NCBI RefSeq assembly: GCF_902806685.2
Contig: NC_048541.1
Coordinates: forward strand, 5,639,465-5,703,464
DNA: 64,000 nt
DNA from: Maniola hyperantus
Lineage: Eukaryota > Arthropoda > Insecta > Lepidoptera > Nymphalidae
Direction of reading: 5' to 3'
Positions 53,394-64,000 of the stretch are shown here, piece after piece (position 1 is the stretch's first letter; every line of letters begins with the position of its first letter). The notes beneath the pieces were generated by a model, which had not been told where the DNA came from, did no database searches, and worked only from the letters and a program-made list of their open reading frames with translations. The position numbers and the translations under genes were made by a program.

Positions 53394-54144
53394 CATGATG
53401 ATGTCATCAACAATAGCGTTGATTTCGATCAAATAAATTATGAAACACACACTAAACATTTTATCAAAAGATTTTACGGTGATATAGGTTAGAAGTATAT
53501 AATTAATAGATACATATTTGCGAAAAGAGTAAAAAATCGAACTCGATGTATTGAGCGTTGTGCTCGATATAAAGTTATCTATCAGCTTTGTAGGTATAAT
53601 ATTAGTTAAATATTGTTTCGATCTGTAGGTCATGGGTTACTTAGCAAATTATTATTACAGAACTTTACACACAATATCAGTTAGGTATTAGGTAGCATTT
53701 AGCAATTAAAAACATGGGTAGAAGAAAAAATATTACCTTTAGAAACAATGAACTAAGATAATGATTTTAAGCTTATTTCGTGGTTTAACGACATATTTTA
53801 ATGTGGTTAACGTGTGGTTAACCACGTGCAATTGGGTTGAAATATCGACAAATAAAAACTTCAAATTAATCATGGTATGTACCTACCCGTTATCTACATT
53901 AAAACATCAACTAAGATTTCTATCTAAAAGTCGTCGCGACGCGATATAGGACACAGTGAAGCGCACATCATAATTTAGACAGTATTCTTTAACCATAGGT
54001 ATTTGGGTCTTGAGTGGCCTTAGCGATGTGTAGACATGGGAATCTGTTAAAATATTGCTTATCAATACTGACTATGCCAGTTGAATATACGCGATTGAGT
54101 AGGAATGGGGGCGTTATCTTTCACTTACACAAAACCAATGGTTT

Positions 54145-54270
54145 TTTGTTTTTTTTAATAGATATAGCGAGCAAACGAGCAGGCGGGTCACCTGATGTTA
54201 AGTGATTACCGCCGCCCATGAACATTTGCAGCACCAGAGGAGCCGCCGATGTGTTGCCGGCCTTGTTTGT
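54145..54270 (+). mobile_element. Lepidopteran SINE-like fragment
   Basis: AGCGAGCAAACGAGCAGGCG, GGTCACCTGATGTTAAGTGA, TTACCGCCGCCCATGAACAT and GAGCCGCCGATGTGTTGCCG. This block is widespread in moth and butterfly genomes. Confidence 0.6.
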
Positions 54271-57200
54271 ATGTAGGTAAGTATACTGAAGCACAGTAAT
54301 ATTTTACTGACACGTAACCTTACCTTTATTCATTTTAATAGTTCATATACAAAGTGATGATACCTACTTATTACCTACTAAGCCTAATTTTAAGTAAGGA
54401 CTTCGAAAAAGTAGAAGGTAGGTAGATATTTATATCTTCAAAAAAATGTTTAGCTAGTCTAATCTACGCACCTAATTACTGTAGTAGGTATAATTCATTC
54501 CCCGAGTGGAATGACAAGAATACTGGTTGCATTTCCGAGCTGAACTTTCATCACTTTTTCAACGTGCAGTTCTTTTATCAATTATGAATGAGGCAATAAT
54601 GGCGGTGAAATGTCTCGTGATTTTTTTTAGAATAAAATTGACGCTTCATGGCTCCAGGATCTCTATGCAAACGGAACTAAAATATAACTCTCGATGACAG
54701 AGTCATACTTGCGTCGCCTATCGGTTCTACCCATTTCTACTGCGGCTTCGGCCGTCTCCTGATATGACACGGGGCTAATTTGTCAAAGCATTTTGCGTCC
54801 CACGTTAGGGCCCATTCCTGTTCCCAAGAAACCAACATGAATCCCTTAGGTAACTTGAAATCAGTCCGACTAATAGCTGCGGACTCAACGAGCGCAGAAA
54901 TATCTATGGTGTAAGATCCCTTTTGATCTTAAAAAAATCAAAATTTAATCCATTAATTAGTCAATCATTGAAGTAAAAACTATGTTAGGAATGTAAAACG
55001 TTTCATGTTAACAATAAGTAACCGTTTATTTAGTCCTTATATAGAGCGAATGGTTAAAAAAATATGGCGCCGCAAACACTATAGGTATATCGTACGATCT
55101 CACAACATTAAAGCAACGGCATAAATCAAAATATTATACATCAGTAGAAGGTTCTTCGTGATGGAATGTACAGGTACATTGAATATGGTTTTCATAGAGG
55201 TAGCGACTGACGCTTGCAAAAACAAATAGCAATACATACTTATAAGGAATGTCACGGGCTAATTAATTAAGAGCTATTAATTGTTGAATATCCATAAAGA
55301 TTCAGGCAGCGGCTCAACTACTGGGCAGACTTTTTTCCCAAGGCTGTAGATTTCCATTCATCTTATACTGTTGTTTTTTGATCTCGTAAAAAAAAGTAAA
55401 TTGCCATTTTATAAAAAAACTGGCAAAACGAGTGCAAACGAGCTAAACTAGTGTAATATCACTGGTATTCTAAATTAGAAGAGGTGATTTGATTACATAT
55501 CATATCACAGTTTACAATACATAGTCATAGTAGGTGCTTAGTCGATAGCAAGCTTTGTAAGGAATTGTGATGTTTTTAAATAACAAGTAAAAAAGGATGT
55601 TGCGTGGAAATTCCGAAAAGTGGAAAGTTATTTTACTCCACAGTCATTCGCACTGGAAAGTGGTAAACACTTTTAAGCAAGGTAAGATCGAAAATTATGG
55701 TTAGGTTGTGGTAGAGTTTATTGACCGAAAACACGGAGACAATACTTAGACAAGCACTATTTCCTGTGGGGCAAGGGGACGGGCATGCGGCGGTAGTTCG
55801 CACGACCCTGCAATGAGTTTTAATTGACTTCGACCGTCCGACCCGACACAGGAAGCTGCGGCCACGGTCGATGCCTAGGGTGACCTTTCTGCACGCGCAA
55901 TTCGTACGCCACATGGCACGTGACCCGTACGCACTTGAAACTCTTCAATTGACATAATATACAAGCAACTAACCTTAGTTACACAACAAAAGTACTTAAA
56001 CTTCATTGCCTCAGTTGAACCTGTTTAAATTTAAACTAGACACACAAGTTTTAAATTACCATTTTTTGAAATGAGGATTTTTTATTCCGACAGAAAAACA
56101 GATACAGTTTCGGATTCAGAAAAATTGGTAGACATTGAACAAAAAACGTAGCACTAGGGAATAAAGAACCGAATATTTGCTAAGTCATCAACCGTGGAGA
56201 CTCGCGGGCGTTGTCGTTGGAATATTTAGATTCTATTCCAATGTTTGTTGGTTTCGTCCTATCTGGTATACAATATGATACTACTTTAATACACACCCCG
56301 GCAAAATTGGCGGGACACAAAAAAGGGGAAATATAAAATAGTTAATTTTATTTTTAAACAAATAGTAAACAACAATTGAATTAACATGTTTTGACATTAT
56401 GATAGTATGGGTTTGTTTCGATATGTGTAGTAGTCTGTTCCAGTTGACACGCACTCTTTTACAATCGAGAATACGATTGTGAAATTTTCACGCGCCTCTT
56501 CCATTGTGAAAATGAGCAGTCGTCGCGTTTTGATCAAATCATTGGCCCACTTTGTGCACTTGACAAAAACATGCATCGCATTCCTTGCGTGCAGCGTCGC
56601 CTCACATAAATGATATTACAAGCATAATAGCGATTCAATTACGTAGTTTGATCGAGATCAGCTGATGTGAAAACGGTCTTTGCATCCGGCTTAAGTTTAA
56701 ACACAATAATCGTCTACTCGCTAGACAGCTATCGAATACTTCGAATTCGAATCAATATTGTAGATCATAAGCTGAGATTCGAATCCAGAAAGGATTGTTT
56801 AACCGGAAAGTCATTAACTCTCATTTCTGATTAAGTAATGATTTGATTGATCACAAATGCCATAATAATTTATTATTATCTAAGTATACACTTGTTATAG
56901 CTATTTATGTAATACTCGTCTTACTTAATATTGATTGACTTTTTTTTGTGTTGTCTCTATTCTTAGTCCTTCTGCATGGTTATAGGTGCATGGCTTTGAT
57001 TTCAATGTTCTTAAACTGTCGGTTATTTCATTCACTTATTTTGTACTAAACAAACATATTATAACAACATCGGTAAACTACTATAAAGCAAACTTTGAAT
57101 TTTTAAATTGATGTTCGAATAATGTAGAGAATGCATTCCAACAAGTGTTGACAGTTTGTAATGTACACATGTTATATCCTTGTTAGGTATGCATGTTAAC

Positions 57201-60200
57201 ATGAATGTGGATTGTGAGTTCACTCGCCGGGCAAGCTGGACCGAGCCGGGGCCGGCGGCGAAGCCCCGAGTCGTGACAGACGTTTCTTAAACTAATGGCG
57301 AAGAAAAGAATGCCGCCTTTCATTAACTACTCAAAGCGATTTTTGATTTGACCAATTTGCACGCGCGAACCCAGCTTGTCTTGAAAGTCTTAACTGCGTC
57401 TATTGTAGTTTTATTTGATACGATAGGTACAACAGCATCGTCACGCGTTGCTCGAATTATTATTTTAGATTTGAGGTTTCTTGTTTCCTTGCCGGATCGT
57501 CGTCCGCCAAACAAAAAGTTGTTCAAGATCTAAATTAAGATAGTCGTTTACTTTTCGCTTAGCATTTTCCTATTTTATATATTAACTCGCACTTTATTTG
57601 AATGTCATTTATGTTATTTTTTTATAACAGAAATTGTCTGACACTTCCCAAGTTAAATATGATTTATTTAAAGTTATTTTAGCAGGTAAGTAAATAGGTT
57701 AAACTGTTGTAGAAAAATAAATGGTGTTATAGATTTCTGATATGAATAAGCGTGTGTAGATATGGACGATCCACGAGCAGCGTTAATGTTGTTCTAACAA
57801 GCCTAAATAGACGTTTATAATAAAAAGAAATAGATTATTATGTTAGACGACGAAGCAATTAGCGAAGATAATGCCATGTGTACCGACGTCGCGCTTCGTG
57901 GGGGTGTTGACTGGTGATCCACAGAGATGCAGAGAGATGCCGTATTATTAGATAGAGTTTTCAATGTCTTGAAAATGGCCCCTATTTACTTAACTGGTAT
58001 ACCACGAAGCACAGTCGTGTTTTTGTCGCTCAGTTAATTTTGAAACTGGGCCTGCTTGTCTGTAACACTCACCTATTAATATCTGCGTTATTTATAACGC
58101 AAGTTTATTTTAATAGTAGGTATTTACAAAAGATAGTGGGAGTCGTTTATGTAAAAGTAATTAGGAGTTATATAAATATTTGTAATTGTTTTTATTTTAA
58201 ATATTAATTTTATTTTAAAGGAAAGGAAAACTTACAGCTAATTAGAAAAAGTGAATAGATAAGAATAGAAGTAAATTAAAGCTAATGACAAGTTTTCACA
58301 GATAGAATTTACATAAGAAAAACAAAAACTCAACTGGGGGAGAGAGAGTAGAGGGAAAAGTAGTAAAGTAAAAAACAATAAAGGGAAAAAACAAAACGAA
58401 AACGGAAACACAGAAACTGGTCAACGAATTACTCAACTTGTTGTGGAAACTTTTTGCACCTTATGCAAGCTAAGCATCTAACGGCCACAACACTGTCGAC
58501 TTCAACAGTAATCATTAAATGTGTCAGTGCTTTTTCGACGCTTGATTGCATGATCTGTTGCTCCATAGGCATTGATCTCGATGGGTGATCCACAGTCAGC
58601 ACATGTAGCCCACGCGACATAGCGCCTTGAAAAAATGAAGCAGGGATAAAAAGCGAGCAGCCAGCAGGCGTGAGAACATCGACACGTGGCCGACCGCAAG
58701 CCCATTCATGCATTTGATTCATAAACAGTACGCGCTAAGGGCATGCGCAATGCGCATTGTTGATTATTCGCTCATGACCCCGCCACAATAGACGCGAATG
58801 AGTAGTGCAAGGTATAGGGACTATTTGACTTGTAACACTGGTATATACTTTTTTGGTCCAAGATCCCACTGCCGCCAGACGATTCTTATTTTCTGAGAAA
58901 TAAAATATGTGGGATAGAGTAGTGCTAGTATGTACTTTTAATGTACGCATATTAGCTAGCTTGTACTAATTTCAAGATATCAGTTGCTAAAGGCGCGTAA
59001 AAAAAATAGTCACTTTTCTTAATGTCTGAGTGCTGATTTTTATGTATATTTCCAAATTTTTAAAATTACGACTCGGACTATAAGTAAGATAAGCTATATT
59101 ATTTTTTGCGAGCTTTAAAGCGTCTGGCGGAAATTACTACCTACAGAAAGTGTCTGGCAGTATTGAATATTAATTATTAACAATATTCTGTAAAACATAA
59201 ATGAAACCGCACAAGCTAGCAGATAATACACACCAACATCACTCTATCCCACACATTTTGTTTCTCAGAAAATAAGGAAGGTCTGGCGGCAGTGTGATCT
59301 TACTCTATTACGTAATAGCATCGTTTAACTATCAGGCACATTGTTCAATAACAGTGACATACATTTATTTTTCCTATGAATAGTCAAACAATATTATTTA
59401 GGTAATATAGATCGCGTGGACTACGACAGATATTGAGACGAATTAGTCAGTAAGTATTATAGTTAGAATTTGTCTTGTAATAGGCAATTTGCCATTTTTA
59501 TTTGTCCAATATGCCTATGAATAGGCAAAGAACATTGTTTAGATCTCAATATATTATGTCCTAGCCCTACGACAGATTTTGAGACCAATTAGTCAGTATG
59601 TATATATATTTAGGATTTGTGTTCAGAGATCCGATCCTAAATAAAGGAAAGACCATATTTTGCAGTTTTTATTTGTCCAGTAAGTTAAATAATTTGTGGC
59701 AAGATTAATTTTATAGACATGAAAATATTATTAATGTTTAGCTACACAAAACATCAAAGAGCCTCACACGATAATCGACAAACACGTTTAAGTTCCAGGT
59801 GAAATTAATTCGTAACGAAGGGAACGCTATTGAATTTTGGTTGGGAATGCAATCTTTTGCGAGCGATTGGAGGCTCCGGCGCCTGCTATAAATCAGAGCC
59901 GATAGAGGTCGGGCCGGACGCGAGTTATTTTTAAAATTGCGTGTACATTATTATGTGTTTAGGTGGAATATGATAATTGCAGGAGGCGCCGTAAGCCGAC
60001 ACTGACTTTGGGATTACAGGGCGGCTACGCGCCTCTTCCCTCCTGAGTCCTGCCACGTCGTATCACGGCTCGTTACATGCTGTGGAATTACAAAAATGCC
60101 TCGGGTATCAACACATATCTAAGAACACTTTTTTAATCGATGACAGGTTTGCGCTTGAATACGATTCTGATGTTAAGTGATGGTGCATCCAAGCCAAGGT

Positions 60201-61779
60201 CGAACCCACTAAAATTTAAAGATATTATAGCCGTATAGACCCAAATAAATTACAAGTGATTGACTCTCTCTTCCATGGCATTGTGTTGGAATGCCTGGCG
60301 GACGGCGCGGCGGTATCGGTTACCAAAAGATATCGAAAAGGTCGAATCGAAGCCGCGACCGTTGCAATGACTTTGACCATTAAGGTATAATGTACTGAAT
60401 GTACTACGTACTACGCGGGTAGTAGTAGTATACATCTGGGTATTACTTCAGTGGCTCTGATCACCCCAGTTTAGTTACCTTACCTTACTTAGTTGCACTC
60501 ATACAACAATAACTTATCAGTGAAATTGCAACTCATATATACACATACACATAAGAAGGTATACTCGCACCTAACGTGTTATCTACAAGAATGCATAAGT
60601 TTGTGAACTTTCTACGACTTGTGTCGGTACCTGCCTATCAGGTTTTTTCCCGGAAATCTCGCGAATCAATGGTGTCAAGTTAAATTGGATCGTATTAAAG
60701 CAAAATGGTTTTTATAAAGTGCACTGTCAGCTAATTCCGTTATAACAATAATATGATGTTTTAAAAACATTCTAAAAAACATCGGAGTCGCCTTTCGTTT
60801 ATTTTTAGTATCTTACAGTAAAGTAGGTACGTTAAAATCAAGTTTTCAGAGTCAGTAATGCAGTTTACCTGATCATTATAAGGATCACAATGACAAGCGT
60901 GAAACAGTTTTTTTTACAAATAGGTAAGAACTGATTAACATTTGAAAAAGTATCGGCGGGAAGTCAAGCCGACAATTACAAGGGAATGTTACCCAATAAT
61001 GATAACAAAGCTATTATGGCAACTATGAATAATGCTTTGATATTAGAAATTAACATTATATTTTTTGTCGACTCCTTTGGAGGTGGCCGCGGTCAGGTAC
61101 ACGCTGAGGGTGCAGAATTCTCTGAATGGGCGTTATAAAATGGTTTTACAGCAGTCGAAATTGAACCTTGTTAAACTGTCACAAATATCAAAACGCCGTT
61201 CAAAGAGTTCAACTTATTAGAGAGCATTAGGATAAGACGTTTGTTTAAAAAAGTTTTCTTTAGCGTCCGTTATAAGGTATTCATTCGTTCGTGTCGCGGG
61301 AGGTGCGAAGGTAGGTTATGCTACTATCAATCAGCAAGGCGCCATTGAGGGTTGGTAGAGGTTCGTGAGAAACCGTAAACACTTACCCGCTTTATCTGAT
61401 AGAGTTTTTTTCGTTTAGCGGCGGGTCCGGTCAATTAATGGATTACGCCGTTACGTGGTTTATTTTTGGTACCTACTGACTGTAGGCATTAGAGGTAAGA
61501 GGAAGGGCTTGACAGGCGAGGTATTACGATAACGAAGGCTTCACAAAAGAATGTTATATCAATGCTCAAAAATTATTTTATTGTTCCACTGTACTATTTT
61601 TTGAGCTGTTACTTTTTATTTTCATTCGACTGCTGCAAAGACGAGATGGACGGATTAACATTTTCGCAGTTATTGTTGGTATTGTTACAACATGTTACTT
61701 GTACCTAAGTTGTAAGAAAATAATTGTTCCTAGCAGGAACTCCCAGCCCCGGCGTCAAATTGAAAGTATTTATTAAAAA

Positions 61780-62347
61780 ACGTTCCGTAATACAGTCGTA
61801 TTTTTTTGACATTTTGCACGATAATTCAAAAACTATGATGCATAAAAATAAATAAAAATCTGTTTAGAATGCACAGGTGAAGATCTTTCATATAGATCTT
61901 TCATAGAGCCTCAATAGCTCAACCGGTATAGGAGTGGACTGAAAACGGAAAGGTCGACGGTTCAAATCCCGCCCGTTGCACTATTGTCGTACCTACTCCT
62001 ATCACAAGCCTGACGCTTAATTGGAGAGGAAAGGGGAATATTAGTCATTTAATATGGCTAATATTCTTTTTTAAAAATTAAAAAAAAAAAAAAAATGATA
62101 CCCCACTTAATAAACACTAAATACTAGTTCATGACCACAATTTAATTTTTTTTGTGTGATGTAACCACAAATTCACGTTTTTCAGATTTTTCCCTAAATG
62201 TCTGCTACAAGACCTACCTACCTGCCAAATTTCATGATTCTAAGTCGACGGGAAGTACTCTGTAGGTTTCTTGACAGACCGACAGACAGACAGACAACAA
62301 AGTGATCCTATAAGAGTTCCGTTTTTCCTATTGAGATACGGAACCTT
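61780..62347 (-). repeat. GGTTCCG-family repeat split by a SINE
   Basis: GTTCCGTAATACAGTCGTAT at 61784, then interrupted at 61906. It resumes with TGATACCCCACTTAATAAAC at 62096 and ends TTGAGATACGGAACCTTAAT. The outer AAAACCGGCC end is lost. Confidence 0.78.
61906..62095 (+). mobile_element. tRNA-Phe-derived SINE
   Basis: The head looks like tRNA-Phe: A-box TAGCTCAACCGG (61915-61926), anticodon-loop-like ACTGAAAAC (GAA) and B-box GGTTCAAATCC (61959-61969). An unrelated body follows (GTACCTACTCCTATCACAAG, CTTAATTGGAGAGGAAAGGG, TAATATGGCTAATATTC) and an A-rich tail. The acceptor stem does not pair well and a CCA-side tRNA 3' end is absent, so it is not a functional tRNA gene. Confidence 0.85.
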
Positions 62348-62443
62348 AATAAATGAAACCGTTTAGAAACATTGCACTGAGAAGTTGTAACAAAGTATTT
62401 TTTACCGAAATCGTACCTGTTGCTATTTAATATGATGGTTAAA

Positions 62444-62483
62444 AATCCACTTTTTAATAAGCTTGATTATTAAAAAGTGGATT
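62444..62483. repeat. Perfect 17-bp stem hairpin
   Basis: AATCCACTTTTTAATAA (62444-62460) pairs exactly with 62467-62483; the loop is GCTTGA. Confidence 0.85.
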
Positions 62484-62669
62484 AATTAATCACTAATTTA
62501 TCACTATTGATTTGCTATTGTCGTCTAGGAATTCCTTCTTGACCTCCGAAACTATTTATTAATTTACCTATAATATAAAATAGATAGTGATACTATAACA
62601 CACGTCAGTATATCTATGGTACCCTTTTCTCTAATAACTTGTTTTGAGAAAGATTAATGTTTATAGTAA

Positions 62670-62870
62670 ACTAGCGACCCGCCCCGGTTTCGCACAGGTA
62701 GCTTATTACAATTTTCATAGGGATCTCTATTTTTTTTTAAATAAAATATAATACTATGTAACTCAGGAATAATGTAGCTTTCTATACTGGTGAAAGAATT
62801 TTTAAAATCGCTTCAATAGTTCCAGAGATTACCCCTTACAAACAAAATTAATTACAAACCTACCTCTTTG
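62670..62870 (-). mobile_element. Helitron-like repeat, 3' end on left
   Basis: AAACTAGCGACCCGCCCCGG and TTTCGCACAGGTAGC form the reversed 3' terminus also seen at 32900-32922. Confidence 0.5.
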
Positions 62871-63430
62871 TAAAATTAGTATAGAAGTATAGATTAATTG
62901 TATCAAGTATCCCCTTTGTTCGAGTCGAATCAACCCGTTCGGGTGATATTATTTCGGCTGGCTCTAAGCGTTTCAGAATTGAAGGCAAATATTTGTCAGG
63001 ACTTGTGGTCTGGGTATGTCGTAGCACATGGGTGTATAAAAAACTGTGTGCCTTGCAGTGTTGAGCTCGGGCCTCAGTGTTGACAGTGTGCATAACTGCC
63101 GCTGTAAGCGGGGCACCGCGCCGCCGACCACCCTGCGCATACCAGTACTTGGAACCAACCGCCCTAGCGCCCTCGTATGTACCACTTTACGCCATTTAAA
63201 CAACATAGGTATCTCATCTCGTCTCGCAGTGCGCCTTCTCCAATTAACAAAGCTTATGTAAGTGTAAAATTTAAAAAAAAACAAAATTATATAATTGTTT
63301 TACTCTTTTGTCACTCAATCCCCCAATAAACGAATTGATACCGAAAATGATGTCATGCGAGCGAAATCTTTCACCAATAGGGTAGGTAAAAATTAGATAC
63401 GTAAGATACAGAGATGATCTTCATCATCCA

Positions 63431-63475
63431 AAATCCACCTAAATCCACGCGGACGAAGTCGTGGGCATCATGTAG
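63431..63475 (+). mobile_element. Helitron 3' end fragment
   Basis: AATCCACGCGGACGAAGTCG, TGGGCATCAT and a mutated CTAG (GTAG). It abuts the next Helitron with no spacer but T. Confidence 0.7.
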
Positions 63476-63711
63476 TCCCGACTTTAATATTATAAAAGCG
63501 AAATTTGTATGTGTGTGTGTGTGTGTGTGTGTGTATGTTTGTTACTCCTTCACACAAAAACTACAGGATGGATTTGGCTGAAATTTGGAATGAAGATAGA
63601 TTATACCCTGGATTAACACATAGGCTACTTTTTATCCCGGAAAATCAAAGTGTTCCCGCGGGATTTTGAAAAACGTAAATCTACGCGGACGAAGTCGCGG
63701 GCATCAGCTAG
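63476..63711 (+). mobile_element. Non-autonomous Helitron, complete
   Basis: TCCCGACTTTAATATTATAA to CTACGCGGACGAAGTCGCGG, GCATCAG and CTAG, followed by T. A (TG)n run lies at 63510-63533. It sits exactly behind a truncated Helitron 3' end, in tandem. Confidence 0.82.
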
Positions 63712-64000
63712 TAAGATATAAAGATGACCTTCATCATACTTCATACCTATTTAAAAAGGTATCAAACTGCAACCACAAGCGTCTTCTCTTAATTCTTACA
63801 TTTCGAGACAGTGTTATTGATATTATGAAGTCAAAAGTAATAGGTCGTATACTTTTGTGAGAAATCAGCAAAAACTGTAACATCGTAGACAGCTACAAGT
63901 ACCTACTTATAAGAATTGATTGTATTGTACAGGAAATATAAGGCATGTCGCACCCGCGCCGCCGCGCGCGCCCGTGAGAAGTGTCTTGGCACCGCGTTAT

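Larger units (their letters stand above)
36371..64000. other. Upstream intergenic DNA with no supported gene
   Basis: About 27.6 kb. Only repeats were recognised and they are listed separately. The remaining stretches (for example 43960-46700, 55000-61750) hold no ORF with a family I know and no RNA gene. GC-rich patches at 57225-57270, 63090-63180 and the last 60 bases could touch exons or promoters of neighbouring genes, but nothing decides this. Confidence 0.6.

Noticed and set aside
58429..58722. 97-codon - strand ORF with several Cys residues
   Set aside because: The Cys spacing fits no zinc motif I know, there are no splice sites joining it to another coding segment, and a second frame overlaps it. 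Not supported as a gene.
61908..61980. Possible tRNA-Phe gene
   Set aside because: The A- and B-boxes and a GAA-like anticodon are present, but the acceptor stem does not pair and an unrelated body plus A-rich tail follow. It is the head of a SINE.
62973..63284. 103-codon - strand and 71-codon + strand ORFs in a GC-rich patch
   Set aside because: Possible edge of a transcribed unit, with a GTAAGT at 63257, but neither frame resembles a known protein and no joining exon was found in the window.

Overview
The window is eukaryotic and AT-rich. Its intron-bearing genes, dense lepidopteran-type SINEs, Helitron 3' ends and constant GTAGGTAC/TAGGTACC motifs point to a moth or butterfly (Lepidoptera). 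No bacterial, CRISPR, phage or organellar content was seen. The organism is inferred from repeat families and gene sequence, not from a database search.

Only two protein-coding genes can be supported, and they lie tail to tail. (1) On the + strand, 1-2370 holds the last three exons of a large coiled-coil protein that enters from the left edge. The best guess is a lava lamp/golgin-like Golgi-cytoskeleton protein. (2) On the - strand, 36094 down to 7114 holds a complete five-exon G1 cyclin D gene (CycD). It was assembled exon by exon with GT-AG junctions and matching phases into a 307-residue protein. That protein has the LxCxE pRB-binding motif at its N-terminus, a full cyclin box, and the conserved Thr-Pro-Thr phosphodegron tail at its C-terminus. 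Its introns are about 5.7, 16.8, 5.4 and 0.2 kb.

Layout: 1-2370 coiled-coil gene; 2371-7113 shared 3' intergenic region with a TTA-flanked Harbinger-type MITE; 7114-36094 CycD, whose introns are packed with repeats; about 36095-36370 GC-rich CycD 5' flank; 36370-64000 upstream intergenic DNA with no gene I can support. The repeats fall into recognisable classes: two or more families of short non-autonomous Helitrons (5' TC, 3' hairpin plus CTAG, A/T target), an unclassified repeat of about 430 bp with GGTTCCGTACC and GGCCGGTTTTT ends, tRNA-derived SINEs, LINE 3' ends, and three MITE families.

The observations most worth a second look are: a 44-bp tandem array that multiplies the 5' splice site of the coiled-coil gene; a LINE copy with an internal inversion and an exact 12-bp target duplication (twin priming); several perfect long hairpins; a GC-rich MITE family; a cluster of exact TATCGATA (DRE) motifs and CAGCTG E-boxes in CycD intron 1; and an upstream ORF that overlaps the CycD start. 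I found no convincing new multi-gene biological system.
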